Below, one piece after another: positions 14,650 to 23,053 of a DNA stretch of 42,591 nucleotides (the first letter of the stretch is position 1; every line of letters begins with the position of its first letter). The position numbers and the translations under genes were made by a program. The notes beneath the pieces were generated by a model, which worked only from the letters and a program-made list of their open reading frames with translations, searched no databases and was not told the DNA's origin. The stretch is from VAXT01 sp035318925 (GTDB taxonomy: Bacteria; Actinomycetota; Thermoleophilia; Gaiellales; Gaiellaceae). The stretch spans positions 1 to 42,591 of the forward strand of contig DATHDS010000022.1 of assembly GCA_035318925.1 (NCBI GenBank), in the 5' to 3' direction.

Positions 14650-15344
14650 GGCATGGCCTCCTCGTCGCCTGCGCGCTCGTCCTGCTCGCTGGGTGCGGGC
14701 ACGAGCGCGCGGGCTCGGGGAGGGCCTCTCTGTGGATCACGCGCGATCGCGGCGAGACAGTCGTGCTCGTCCGTATGGTGCCGGCGGGCCTGACGGCGAT
14801 GCAGGCGCTCGACAAGGAAGCCGACATCTCGACCAGCTACGGCGGCCGGTTCGTCCAGTCGATCGAGGGGGTGCACGGCGAGGCCTCGAAGCGCCGTGAC
14901 TGGTTCTGGTTCCTGAACGGGATCGAGGCCGACCGCAGCGCCGCCGACTATCGGCTCCGCCCCGGGGACGTCGAGTGGTGGGACTTCCGCTCGTGGAGCG
15001 GCGAGCTGCGGGAGCCCGTCGTCGTCGGCGCCTTCCCGGAGCCGTTCCTGCACGGGTGGGACGGCAAGGTGCGGTCAGTCGCGGTCCGCTACGCACCGGG
15101 CAACCGGCAGGGGGCGCGGGCGATCGGACGACTGCTCCGTGCGAGCTCCGTCGAACCCGTGTCCAGCCCCGCGTCGGATCGCGCGAACGTCTTCTCCGTC
15201 GTCAACGGGCCGCCGCGCTTCACGGCGTCGCTCAGGGAATCCGACGGCGATGCGGGCTCGGCCGTCCAGTTCACGTTCAGCGGCGACGCGGCCGAGCTCG
15301 CGCGGCACCCCGCGACCTATCGCTATCGCTACCAGGTGCCATGA
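14646..15344 (+). CDS. DUF4430 lipoprotein (transcobalamin C-terminal-like)
   Basis: 232 residues from a GTG that overlaps the previous TGA (GTGA). The start yields a lipoprotein signal with lipobox LLAGC, lipidated Cys17. Residues about 35-125 are a second DUF4430 domain: GLTAMQALDKEADISTSYGG, then FVQSIEGV, DWFWFLNGIEA, SAADYRLRPGD and VEWWDFRSW. The ADYRxxxGD stretch with aromatic strands on both sides resembles the C-terminal end of animal transcobalamin as I remember it. A further 100-residue C-terminal domain of unknown type follows. Anchored to the membrane face, it could hand the ligand to the S component encoded three genes later. Confidence 0.85.
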   Translation: MRHGLLVACALVLLAGCGHERAGSGRASLWITRDRGETVVLVRMVPAGLTAMQALDKEADISTSYGGRFVQSIEGVHGEASKRRDWFWFLNGIEADRSAADYRLRPGDVEWWDFRSWSGELREPVVVGAFPEPFLHGWDGKVRSVAVRYAPGNRQGARAIGRLLRASSVEPVSSPASDRANVFSVVNGPPRFTASLRESDGDAGSAVQFTFSGDAAELARHPATYRYRYQVP

Positions 15345-16036
15345 GCCCGGTCCCGGCAGCCGCACTGCTCGCCTCGCTGGCCGTTCTGGCCCTGGCCGCG
15401 GAACGTCCGTGGCTCGTCGCGGCGATCGCAGTCGGCCTGCTCGTCACGTGCCTCCGGGCTCCGCGAGCGAGGCGCTTCGTCTACCTGGCGGGAACGCTCG
15501 TCTCCTCGCTCTTGGTGTTCGTGCTCAGCCCCTTCGTCTCACAGCAGGGCTCGCACGTGCTCTGGGAGGGGCCGCGGGTGCCGGTGCTCGGGCTCCTCGA
15601 CGTGACGAGCGAGGAGCTCGCGAACGGAGGCATCCAGGCACTTCGGCTCGCCGCCGTCGGGCTCGCCTTTGCCGCGTACGTGCTCCTGCTCGACCTCGAT
15701 CGCCTGCTGCACGCCGCCGGCTTCGCACGGCGCTCAGTGCTTGCCGTCGGCCTGGCAACCCGGCTCGTGCCCACCCTCGAGCGCGATGCGGCCGGGTTCG
15801 TGGAGGCGCTGCGCGGCCGTGGGGTGGAGGTGAACGGCATCCGCGGCCGGGCGCGCCTGCTCTCGCCGCTCGTCGCCGGCTCGCTCGAGCGTTCGCTCAA
15901 CCTGGCCGAGGCAATGGAGGCGCGCGGCTTCGGTCGTCCGGGCCGCACGCGCGCTCCTTCACCCGCCTGGTCGACATTTGATCGAGCGACGATGGCCATG
16001 GCCCTCCTGATCGTCCTGGTGTCGATATGGGCCTAG
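15341..16036 (+). CDS. ecfT: ECF transporter transmembrane subunit EcfT
   Basis: 231 residues; its ATG overlaps the lipoprotein stop (ATGA). It has four to six predicted helices, beginning with AAALLASLAVLALAAERPW. The cytoplasmic coupling region is well preserved: LVPTLERDAAGFVEALRGRG and SLNLAEAMEARGFG, each holding the Ala-Arg-Gly-type motif that touches the ATPases. A final helix closes the protein. EcfT joins the two ATPase domains to the vitamin-binding S protein and tilts it during import. Here it sits between the extracellular binding proteins and the ATPase gene. Confidence 0.87.
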   Translation: MSPVPAAALLASLAVLALAAERPWLVAAIAVGLLVTCLRAPRARRFVYLAGTLVSSLLVFVLSPFVSQQGSHVLWEGPRVPVLGLLDVTSEELANGGIQALRLAAVGLAFAAYVLLLDLDRLLHAAGFARRSVLAVGLATRLVPTLERDAAGFVEALRGRGVEVNGIRGRARLLSPLVAGSLERSLNLAEAMEARGFGRPGRTRAPSPAWSTFDRATMAMALLIVLVSIWA

Positions 16037-17376
16037 TTCGCGTTGATGAGCTCACCTTCTCGTACCCGGAGGCGCCGGCCCCGTCGCTTGCGAACATCTC
16101 GCTGCGGATCGAGCCCGGCGAGGTCGTCGCCCTGCTCGGCCCCTCCGGCTCCGGAAAGTCCACGCTCCTGCGGGCGCTCGCCGGTCTCGTCCCGCATTTT
16201 CACGGCGGTCGCTTCGAGGGCAGGGTCGAGATCGACGGCCGCGACACCCGGCGAAGGGGCCCCGCCGAGCTCGCGGGACGCGTCGCGTCGCTCTTCCAGG
16301 ATCCCGAGGACCAGGTCGTCTTCGGGCGGGTCGCGAACGAGGTCGCGTTCGGGCTCGAGAACGTCGGGACGCCGCCGGGGCTCATCTGGCCACGTGTGCA
16401 CGCGGGGCTCGCCGAGGCCGGCATCGAGCATCTCGTCGACCGGCGCACGGAAACGCTCTCGGCCGGTGAGCTCCAGCGCGTCTGCCTCGCGTCCGTCCTT
16501 GCGCTCGAGCCCGCGCTCTTGCTGCTCGACGAGCCGACGTCCCAGCTCGACCCCGACGGAGCCGAGGCGCTCCTCGACCTCGCGGTCGAGCTGGACAGCG
16601 CCGTCGTCGTCTCCGAGCAGCGGCCCGCGCTGCCGCTCGAGCGCTGCGACCGCGTCCTCTTTCTCGAAGGCGGCCGCATCCTGCTCGACGCGGCGCGCGG
16701 CCCCGCCCTCGACTGGCTCGCCGCGAACCGTCCCGGCTACCTCCCAGGCGAGGCTGCGACGCTCCCCGACGGCGAGCTCGAAGGCGAGGAGCTCTGCCGC
16801 CTGGACGGCGTCACCTACAGCTACGTCGAGGAGCCGGTGCTGAGCGGAGTCTCGCTCACGCTCCGGCGCGGCGAGATCGTCGCGCTGACAGGCGCGAACG
16901 GGATCGGCAAGACGACTCTGGCGAAGATCGCGGCGGGGCTGCTCACCGCCGAGCACGGAAGCGTCGAACGCCGTGGACGTGTGTGTTACCTGTCGCAGGA
17001 CCCGGGGCGCTACCTCATCACCGATCGCGCCGAGGACGAGGTTGCGCTCGCGGTCGGGGGAGACCGTGGCCGGGCGCGCGCAGCGCTCCGCGAAGTCGGT
17101 CTCGCGGGACTCGAACGGCGTCATCCTCGCGACCTCTCGAGCGGCGAGCGTGAGCGCCTCGCGCTCGCGTCCGTACTCGTCGCCGACCCCGAGATCCTCA
17201 TCCTCGACGAGCCGACGCGCGGAGTCGATCCGCCTCGCAAGGCGGAGCTCGCCGAACTGCTCCGCCGCGACGCGCCGCGCCGCGCCACGCTGGTCGTCAC
17301 GCACGATCTCGTCTTCGCGGGCGAGGTCGCCGACCGCGGGATTGCGCTCGGCGCTCGGGAGCCGGTGCGTGTCTAG
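16027..17376 (+). CDS. Fused ECF ATPase (two ABC domains in one chain)
   Basis: 449 residues with two complete ABC domains. Domain 1: Walker A GPSGSGKST (Lys44), Q-loop LFQDPEDQVVFG, signature LSAGE (144-148), Walker B LLLLDEP (Glu169), then VVVSEQRP where the switch His should be; residue 198 is Gln. Domain 2: Walker A GANGIGKTT (Lys295), Q-loop SQDPGRY, signature LSSGE, Walker B ILILDEP (Glu395), switch His426 (VVTHD). EcfA and EcfA' are usually separate proteins, so this is the fused arrangement. One of the two ATP sites is predicted to be catalytically weak. It overlaps ecfT by 10 bases and the S-component gene by 8. Confidence 0.92.
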   Translation: MGLVRVDELTFSYPEAPAPSLANISLRIEPGEVVALLGPSGSGKSTLLRALAGLVPHFHGGRFEGRVEIDGRDTRRRGPAELAGRVASLFQDPEDQVVFGRVANEVAFGLENVGTPPGLIWPRVHAGLAEAGIEHLVDRRTETLSAGELQRVCLASVLALEPALLLLDEPTSQLDPDGAEALLDLAVELDSAVVVSEQRPALPLERCDRVLFLEGGRILLDAARGPALDWLAANRPGYLPGEAATLPDGELEGEELCRLDGVTYSYVEEPVLSGVSLTLRRGEIVALTGANGIGKTTLAKIAAGLLTAEHGSVERRGRVCYLSQDPGRYLITDRAEDEVALAVGGDRGRARAALREVGLAGLERRHPRDLSSGERERLALASVLVADPEILILDEPTRGVDPPRKAELAELLRRDAPRRATLVVTHDLVFAGEVADRGIALGAREPVRV

Positions 17377-18043
17377 GCTTGCGGTTTTTGCGGCAGGTGC
17401 AGCGTTCATCGCGTCAGCCGCCTGGGTGGCCGTTGCTCCGGCACATGCGGGGCTGCCGCTTCTGCTCGCGGCGATGGGGCTCATCGTGGCCGGGGCGGCA
17501 TGGCTCGAGACAGGTTCAGTCGCGTCGAAGGAAATCGTGCTCGTGGCGACCCTCGCCGCAGTCGCTGCCGCCGGCCGCGTGCTCTTCGCTGCCATCCCCG
17601 GCGTTCAGCCCGTGACCGTGATCGTGGTCGCAGCCGGCGCGGCGCTCGGCGCCAGAGCGGGCTTTGCGACCGGTGCGCTCGCCGCGCTGGCGTCGAACTT
17701 TTTCCTCGGCCAGGGGCCGTGGACTCCCTGGCAGATGCTCGGCTGGGGGGCCTGCGGGCTCGCAGGAGCCGCCCTTGCGCCGGTGCTCCGAGGACGGGTC
17801 CCGTTCGCCGCGGTCTGCTTCGTGCTTGGGTTCGCGTTCAGCGCGATGATGGACATCTGGTACTGGGTCGCCTTCTGGCCCCATACCTGGCAGGCGCTCA
17901 CGGTCGTCATGGGCCAGGGCGTCTGGTACGAGGCGGCGCACGCGATCGGGAACGTCGTCATCGCGCTTGCGATCGGGCCCGAGCTGCGGCGACTGCTGGA
18001 GCGCTATGCGCGACGGTTACGAACGGAAGTCGTCTGGGCGTGA
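17369..18043 (+). CDS. ECF transporter substrate-binding (S) component, predicted corrinoid-specific
   Basis: 224 residues from GTG 17369, inside the 3' end of the ATPase gene. About six membrane helices are visible. The segment AALASNFFLGQGPWTPWQMLGWG followed by a small-residue helix (GLAGAALAPVL) is typical of ECF S components. FWPHTWQALTVVMGQGVWYEAAH lies in the last loops and could face the ligand. It does not resemble the CbiM metal-binding S component, which needs an N-terminal His, so cobalt uptake is unlikely. Cobalamin or a corrinoid precursor is inferred from the riboswitch at the head of the operon; sequence alone does not prove the ligand. Confidence 0.8.
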   Translation: MSRLAVFAAGAAFIASAAWVAVAPAHAGLPLLLAAMGLIVAGAAWLETGSVASKEIVLVATLAAVAAAGRVLFAAIPGVQPVTVIVVAAGAALGARAGFATGALAALASNFFLGQGPWTPWQMLGWGACGLAGAALAPVLRGRVPFAAVCFVLGFAFSAMMDIWYWVAFWPHTWQALTVVMGQGVWYEAAHAIGNVVIALAIGPELRRLLERYARRLRTEVVWA

Positions 18044-18843
18044 GGCTCGCGATCGCAGCGGTTGCGCTCGCGCTGGCTGCCTCGCCGGCGGACTACGTCG
18101 CCTCGCATCAGCAAGCCGACGGCGGTTTCGCCGAGCCCGGCGGGACTTCGGATCCGGCGCTGACGGCCTGGTCGGTGCTCGGGCTCGTCGCCGCCGGCCG
18201 CGACCCCGGCCCCTCGGCGGCGGAGTACCTCGTGGGGCAGCCGGCATCCGGCGCAACCGAGATCGCGCTGCGCGTCCTCGCCTTGCGGGCGCTCGGCCAG
18301 GACGCCAGCACAGACGCGGGCCGCCTCGAAGCGCTGCGCCGGAACGACGGCCGGGTCGGCCCGCTCGTCAACTCGACGATCTGGAGCGTCCTCGCCCTGC
18401 GCGCGGCCGGCCGTCCGGTCGCGACGAGCGTCCGCTATCTCGTTCGGGCACAGCACCGGAGCGGCGGCTGGGCCTGGTATCCACGCGGCGCTCCGGACTC
18501 GAACGACACTGCCGCCGCGATCCAGGCGCTGCGCGCGGGCGGTCTCGGCGCTCGAACGAGGCCGATCCGCAAGGCGGTCGTCTATCTGCGCAGCCTCCAG
18601 CGTGCAGACGGCGGCTTCTCGCTCGTCCGCGGCCGCGCCTCCGATGCCCAGTCGACCGCCTGGGCGATCCAGGCTTTCGTCGCAGCTCGCCGAGAGCCGG
18701 GCCGGGCGCCGTTTCGCTACCTGGCCGGTCTTCGGCGTCCCGACGGCAGCTATCGCTACTCGAAGCGATACGCGACCACTCCGGTCTGGGTCACCTCGCA
18801 GGTGCTCCCGGCGCTCGCGCGGCAGCCGTTTCCGCTTCGCTAG
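18040..18843 (+). CDS. Exported prenyltransferase/squalene-oxidase-repeat (alpha/alpha barrel) protein
   Basis: 267 residues, GTG start overlapping the S-component stop (GTGA). A signal peptide (LAIAAVALALAASPADYVA) precedes four or more helix-pair repeats, each with a QxxDGGF/W-type turn: QQADGGFAEPGG, QHRSGGWAWYPRG, QRADGGFSLVRG and RRPDGSYRYSK. There is no DxDD acid motif and the length is less than half that of a squalene-hopene cyclase, so enzymatic cyclisation is improbable. The alpha/alpha barrel is the fold of the N-terminal domain of transcobalamin and intrinsic factor. As last gene of the riboswitch operon it is inferred to be the second half of a split corrinoid-binding assembly together with the DUF4430 proteins. 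Confidence 0.83.
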   Translation: MRLAIAAVALALAASPADYVASHQQADGGFAEPGGTSDPALTAWSVLGLVAAGRDPGPSAAEYLVGQPASGATEIALRVLALRALGQDASTDAGRLEALRRNDGRVGPLVNSTIWSVLALRAAGRPVATSVRYLVRAQHRSGGWAWYPRGAPDSNDTAAAIQALRAGGLGARTRPIRKAVVYLRSLQRADGGFSLVRGRASDAQSTAWAIQAFVAARREPGRAPFRYLAGLRRPDGSYRYSKRYATTPVWVTSQVLPALARQPFPLR

Positions 18844-18855
18844 TAGTCTCAGCAC

Positions 18856-19578
18856 ATGGCAGGGCGAGTCACGGCGTCCATCATCACGATCGGCAACGAG
18901 CTGCTCGCCGGCGACACGATCAACACGAATGCGGCCTGGCTCGCGCAGCAGCTCGAGGAGCTGGGCGTCGCGGTCACGCTGATGGCCTCGCTGCCGGACG
19001 AGATCGAGCGCATCGCCGAGTTCGTGCGGACGGAAGCCCAGCGCGCCGACGTCGTCATCGTCACAGGCGGTCTCGGCGGCACTCCCGACGATGTCACCCG
19101 TGAGGCGATGGCCGCCGCCTTCGAGGCGCCGCAGGACGAGGTCGTCGAGCTCGCCGAGCGCCTCCGGGCGCGGTTCCCCGCCGACCCGGAGTACGCCGCG
19201 CGCTGGGCGAACCTGCCCGGCGGCGCGCGGCCGCTCGAGAACCCCCTGGGCGGAGCACCGGGTTTCGTCGTCGGCAATGTCTACGTGCTCCCCGGGCTGC
19301 CCGCCGAGATGAAGGCGATGTTCGAAACGGTCATGCCCGAGCTCCAGACGGAGCAGACGATCACCTCGTGGCGCCGTGTCTACGAGACGACCGAGGCGCG
19401 GATCGTCGGCGTGCTCGAGGCGATGGGCGACCGCTATCCGGGCGTGCTGGTCGGCTCGTACCCGAAGTTCCACGTCGACGGCGCTACCGTCGAGGTCGTC
19501 GTCAAGTCGTCCGATCCGGCCGCGCTCGAGGCGGCCGTGGCCTGGATCGAGCAGGCGCTCGAAGAAGCGACCCGCTAG
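18856..19578 (+). CDS. CinA N-terminal-type (MoCF-like) protein
   Basis: 240 residues. The MoCF/molybdopterin-binding-like fold is evident: ITIGNELLAGDTINTNAAWLA at the N-terminus and VVIVTGGLGGTPDDVTREA in the middle, then GAPGFVVGNVYVLPGLPAEM. In full-length CinA this domain is the COG1058 part with ADP-ribose pyrophosphatase activity, followed by an NMN-deamidase domain of about 150 residues. That second domain is missing here, and the C-terminal 80 residues (RIVGVLEAMGDRYPGVLVGSYP and on) form the KH-like linker only. A role in nucleotide-damage clean-up is possible. Its TAG overlaps the convergent cupin gene's stop within a single CTAG. Confidence 0.82.
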   Translation: MAGRVTASIITIGNELLAGDTINTNAAWLAQQLEELGVAVTLMASLPDEIERIAEFVRTEAQRADVVIVTGGLGGTPDDVTREAMAAAFEAPQDEVVELAERLRARFPADPEYAARWANLPGGARPLENPLGGAPGFVVGNVYVLPGLPAEMKAMFETVMPELQTEQTITSWRRVYETTEARIVGVLEAMGDRYPGVLVGSYPKFHVDGATVEVVVKSSDPAALEAAVAWIEQALEEATR

Positions 19579-19934
19579 AGCGTGTCCAGGTCGGCTAGGT
19601 GGCCGTCGCGCCCCACATAGCCGTCCTTCGCGCCGACCACGAGCATGACGAGGTCTTCGTCGCCGACGCTCGTGATGCGGCGGGGCGTCGTCGACTCGAC
19701 GTGACACACACCGCCGGGCCCTAACTCGCGCGTCTCGCCGCCGACCTGGAAGCGCGCCCGTCCTCGATGGACGAAGTACAGCTCGTCCTGCTCGTCGTGG
19801 TAGTGAGGCCTGGCGGCGACCCCCGGGGCCAGCACGAGCGCGTTCACGCCGAACGCGGTCACGCCGAGCTCCTGGCGCACCTTGCGAAAGACGCCGTCTC
19901 CCATCTCGTTGATCGATCCGAAGGAGTGACCCAT
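19575..19934 (-). CDS. Small cupin-domain protein
   Basis: 119 residues from ATG 19934. A single cupin barrel is clear: GVNALVLAPGVAARPHYHDEQDELYFVHRG with the HxHxxxxE metal-binding set, then GGVCHVESTTPR supplying the second-motif His. The N-terminus (GDGVFRKVRQELGV) matches a common small-cupin family. Alternative starts exist at ATG 19943 and TTG 19964; the TTG has a good GGAGA site 7 bases upstream and would overlap the divergent lipoprotein start. Metal-dependent binding or oxidation is possible; the substrate is unknown. Confidence 0.8.
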   Translation of the reverse strand: MGHSFGSINEMGDGVFRKVRQELGVTAFGVNALVLAPGVAARPHYHDEQDELYFVHRGRARFQVGGETRELGPGGVCHVESTTPRRITSVGDEDLVMLVVGAKDGYVGRDGHLADLDTL

Positions 19935-19953
19935 AGCTACCATCGGCACGGTC

Positions 19954-20871
19954 GTGCCGACCAAAATCTATCTCCGGTCGATCACCGTGCTCGCTGCCGT
20001 GGGGGCGCTGGCCGGGTGCGGCGGTGGCGGCTCGCACTCCAGCGCGTCGTCGAGCCTTGATGCGCCGTTCGCCTACGACGCGTCCAAGGCGCTCGTCCTC
20101 AAGACCGCTCAGACCACCCGCGTCGGCGGAGTCGATGTCCGCGACGTCTCGTTCAAGGGCGCTGCGGGCGAAACCATTCCCGCGTACCTGATCGTGCCGC
20201 CGGGCAAGGGCCCGTATCCCGCCGTCATCTATGCCCATGGCTCGAGCGGCAGCCGCCGCGATCTCCTGCCCTCGGCCGTCGGTGTCGCGGAGCGCGGTGC
20301 GGTCGCGATCGCCCTCGACATGAACTACTCGTCCGCGCGCGGCGGTGCCAACCCGCTTCCGGAGGGGCTCGACGGGGTGAAGACGGCGACGAAGAACGAG
20401 ATCGAGTCCGTGGTCGAGATCCGGCGCACGGTCGACCTGCTCCGCTCGCTCCCGTACGTCGACGAGAACAAGCTCGGGTTCGTCGGCTGGAGCGCCGGAG
20501 CGCGGACCGGGGCGGTCCTCGCCGGGGTCGAGCACCGGATCAAGGCTTACGACCTGCTGTCCGGCGGCGCCGCGCCGGTGTCGTTCTATCTGGAGCAGGC
20601 GCCGAAGAACATACGCGGCGAGCTCAAAGGCGAGCTGATCCAGACCGACCCGCTCCGCTACATCAGTCACGCGGCGCCCTCGGCGCTCTTCTTCCAGGAC
20701 GGGCGTCATGACGACACCGTTCCGCGCGGCGCTCTCGTCAGGCTCGCAGGAGCGGGCAGCGAGCCGAAGGAGCTGCGGTTCTACAACGCGGGCCACGTTC
20801 CAGCCTCTGCTGCCTGGACCGATTCGGCCAAGTGGCTTTCCCAGCGCCTCGGCTTGCACGGCAAGGCCTAG
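19954..20871 (+). CDS. Alpha/beta-hydrolase lipoprotein (dienelactone hydrolase-like)
   Basis: 305 residues from GTG 19954. A lipoprotein signal (KIYLRSITVLAAVGALAGC, Cys22) is followed by a Gly/Ser spacer. The hydrolase fold shows YAHGSSGSRRD after strand 3 (oxyanion region), nucleophile elbow GWSAGA (Ser180), acid Asp253 or Asp254 (RHDDTVP) and His281 (NAGHVP). Such proteins cleave esters or peptides at the cell surface; the substrate cannot be read from sequence. The start region is divergent from and only 19 bases away from the cupin start, so the two share a promoter region. Confidence 0.83.
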   Translation: MPTKIYLRSITVLAAVGALAGCGGGGSHSSASSSLDAPFAYDASKALVLKTAQTTRVGGVDVRDVSFKGAAGETIPAYLIVPPGKGPYPAVIYAHGSSGSRRDLLPSAVGVAERGAVAIALDMNYSSARGGANPLPEGLDGVKTATKNEIESVVEIRRTVDLLRSLPYVDENKLGFVGWSAGARTGAVLAGVEHRIKAYDLLSGGAAPVSFYLEQAPKNIRGELKGELIQTDPLRYISHAAPSALFFQDGRHDDTVPRGALVRLAGAGSEPKELRFYNAGHVPASAAWTDSAKWLSQRLGLHGKA

Positions 20872-20900
20872 AAGGCCGACGCAGCTAGCATCGACGGACA

Positions 20901-23048
20901 GTGTCCGTTGCTTCGCCCGAGGCCTATCTTGCCGACCTGAACCCGGCCCAGCGGGAGGCCGTCCTGACCACGGAGGGGCCGCTCCTTGTGGTCGCGGGCG
21001 CCGGCTCCGGCAAGACGCGCGTCCTCACCCACCGCGTCGCTCACCTGATCAACGCCTGCGGCGTGAAACCGCAGGAGATCCTCGCCATCACCTTCACGAA
21101 CAAGGCCGCCGGCGAGATGCGCGAGCGGCTCGAGGACATGCTGGGCGGCGTCGCTCGCGCGCTCTGGGTCCTGACCTTCCACGCCGCCTGCGGCCGCATC
21201 CTCCGCCGCGAGGCCGCCCGCCTCGGCTACCGGTCGAACTTCACGATCTACGACCAGGCCGACCAGATTCGCCTCACGAAGGCCGTCCTCGAGGAGCTCG
21301 AGCGCGATCCGAAGCGCTTCGTCCCACGGGGCATCCACGCGCAGATCTCGACCGCGAAGAACAACCTCGTCTCGCCCGAGGAGTACGCGCAGCGCGTCTC
21401 GTCCTTCTATGACCAGACCGTCGCCGACGCGTACGACCTCTACCAGCGGCGCCTGTTCGCCTCGAACGCCGTTGACTTCGACGACATGCTCGTCCTCACC
21501 GTTCGGCTGCTCGAGAGCTTTCCGGAGGCGAGGGAGAAGTGGTCGAATGCGTTCCGCTACATCCTCGTCGACGAGTACCAGGACACGAACCACGCGCAGT
21601 ACCGGTTGCTCCAGCTCCTGGCCGAAAAGCACATGAACCTTTTCGCCGTAGGCGATCCGGACCAGTCCATTTACGCCTTCCGCGGCGCGGACATCCGCAA
21701 CATCATGGAGTTCGAGCACGACTTCCCCGGCACCCGCGTGATCGCGCTCGAGCAGAACTACCGCTCGACGAACAGGATCCTGCGCGGCTCGAACGCCGTG
21801 ATCGCGAACAACCGCGAGCGCAAGCCGAAGGAGCTCTGGTCGGAGCTCGGAGACGGCGACCCGATCCATGTGCTGGAGGTCGAGGACGAGCACGCCGAGG
21901 CCCGCTTCGTCGCCGTCGAGATCGCCCGGCTCGTCGAGGAGGGCTTCAACGGCTCCGAGATCGCGGTCTTCTACCGGACGAACGCCCAGTCGCGCGTGCT
22001 CGAGGACGTCCTCGTCAGGCAGGCGATCCAGTACCAGGTGATCGGTGGGCCGCGGTTCTATGAGCGGGCCGAGATCAAGGACGTGATCGCGTACCTCCAG
22101 GTGATCGACAACCCGTACGACGCCGTCTCGCTGATGCGGGTCGCCAACCGGCCGCGGCGCGGCATCGGCGATACCTCGATTTCCCGCCTCCAGACCTACG
22201 CGGACGGGCACGGGATCTCGCTCTGGGAGGCGACCGAGTTCGCCGAGGAGGCCGGAGTGGGGGCGGCGCCGCTGCGCGCGGTGCAGGCGCTACGGACGCT
22301 GCTCCAGTCGCTGATGGCCGGCGCGATGGAGCTGACGGTGCCCGAGCTCGTCCAGCGCGTGCTCGAGCGCAGCGGCTACCTCGACGCGCTCGAGGCCGAG
22401 CGGACGATCGAGGCGCAGGGGCGCATGGAGAACCTCCAGGAGCTCGTCGGGGTCGCGCAGGAGTACCAGGCCGCTGCTGACGAGCCGAGCCTCTCCCACT
22501 TCCTCCAGGAGATCTCGCTCTTCTCCGACCAGGACGCGATCCGGGGCGAGCAGAGCCTTGTCACGCTGATGACGCTCCACAATGCGAAGGGGCTCGAGTT
22601 CCGGGCCGTCTTCATGATCGGGATGGAGGAGGGGATCTTCCCGCACTCGCGCTCGCTCGAGGAGGCGATGCTCGAGGAGGAACGGCGCTTGGCCTACGTC
22701 GGGATGACACGGGCGCAGGAGCGGCTCACGCTCACGCACGCCTCCCAGCGCTCGCTCTGGGGGAACCGGAACCACAACCTGCCCTCGCGCTTCCTCGACG
22801 AGCTGCCCGACGAGAGCGTCGAGCGCGAGCGGCTGCGCCCCACGTCGTGGACGGGCTACGGCGCGCAGACGGTTGCGCCGCGAACAGACGTGCCCGATCT
22901 CTCGACCGGCGACAGCGTCCGGCATGGGACACTCGGCGAGGGCGTCGTGACCGGCATCGACGCGGGCGGGGTGGTCACGGTTCGCTTCGTCGACGGTGTC
23001 GAGCGCCGGCTGATGCTCGAGTACGCGCCGCTCGAACGGATTCCGTAG
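20901..23048 (+). CDS. pcrA: UvrD/PcrA-family superfamily 1 DNA helicase
   Basis: 715 residues, a typical PcrA length. Motif order: Q-motif LNPAQREAV, Walker A GAGSGKTR (33-40), motif Ia ITFTNKAAGEMRERL, motif II VDEYQDTN (about 222), motif III GDPDQSIYAFRGAD, motif IV YRSTNRIL, motif V TLMTLHNAKGLEF and motif VI VGMTRAQERL. A short C-terminal Tudor-like tail (VRHGTLGEGVVTGID) binds RNA polymerase in PcrA. It unwinds DNA 3' to 5' in nucleotide-excision repair and replication-conflict resolution. The annotated start is GTG 20901, giving a family-like N-terminus. Confidence 0.95.
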   Translation: MSVASPEAYLADLNPAQREAVLTTEGPLLVVAGAGSGKTRVLTHRVAHLINACGVKPQEILAITFTNKAAGEMRERLEDMLGGVARALWVLTFHAACGRILRREAARLGYRSNFTIYDQADQIRLTKAVLEELERDPKRFVPRGIHAQISTAKNNLVSPEEYAQRVSSFYDQTVADAYDLYQRRLFASNAVDFDDMLVLTVRLLESFPEAREKWSNAFRYILVDEYQDTNHAQYRLLQLLAEKHMNLFAVGDPDQSIYAFRGADIRNIMEFEHDFPGTRVIALEQNYRSTNRILRGSNAVIANNRERKPKELWSELGDGDPIHVLEVEDEHAEARFVAVEIARLVEEGFNGSEIAVFYRTNAQSRVLEDVLVRQAIQYQVIGGPRFYERAEIKDVIAYLQVIDNPYDAVSLMRVANRPRRGIGDTSISRLQTYADGHGISLWEATEFAEEAGVGAAPLRAVQALRTLLQSLMAGAMELTVPELVQRVLERSGYLDALEAERTIEAQGRMENLQELVGVAQEYQAAADEPSLSHFLQEISLFSDQDAIRGEQSLVTLMTLHNAKGLEFRAVFMIGMEEGIFPHSRSLEEAMLEEERRLAYVGMTRAQERLTLTHASQRSLWGNRNHNLPSRFLDELPDESVERERLRPTSWTGYGAQTVAPRTDVPDLSTGDSVRHGTLGEGVVTGIDAGGVVTVRFVDGVERRLMLEYAPLERIP

Positions 23049-23053
23049 ATCCG

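Noticed and set aside
17369..18043. Cobalt (CbiMNQO-type) transporter reading of the ECF operon
   Set aside because: Cobalt systems have a CbiM S component with a metal-binding N-terminus and a CbiN partner, neither of which is seen. The exported DUF4430 and barrel proteins fit a corrinoid ligand better.
18040..18843. Squalene-hopene cyclase or prenyltransferase enzyme
   Set aside because: Too short, exported by a signal peptide, and without the DxDD acid motif. Only the helix-repeat fold is shared.
18004..20859. Antisense open frame of about 950 codons across four genes
   Set aside because: It spans several well-supported genes and only overlaps the true cupin in a different frame; composition is that of a shadow.
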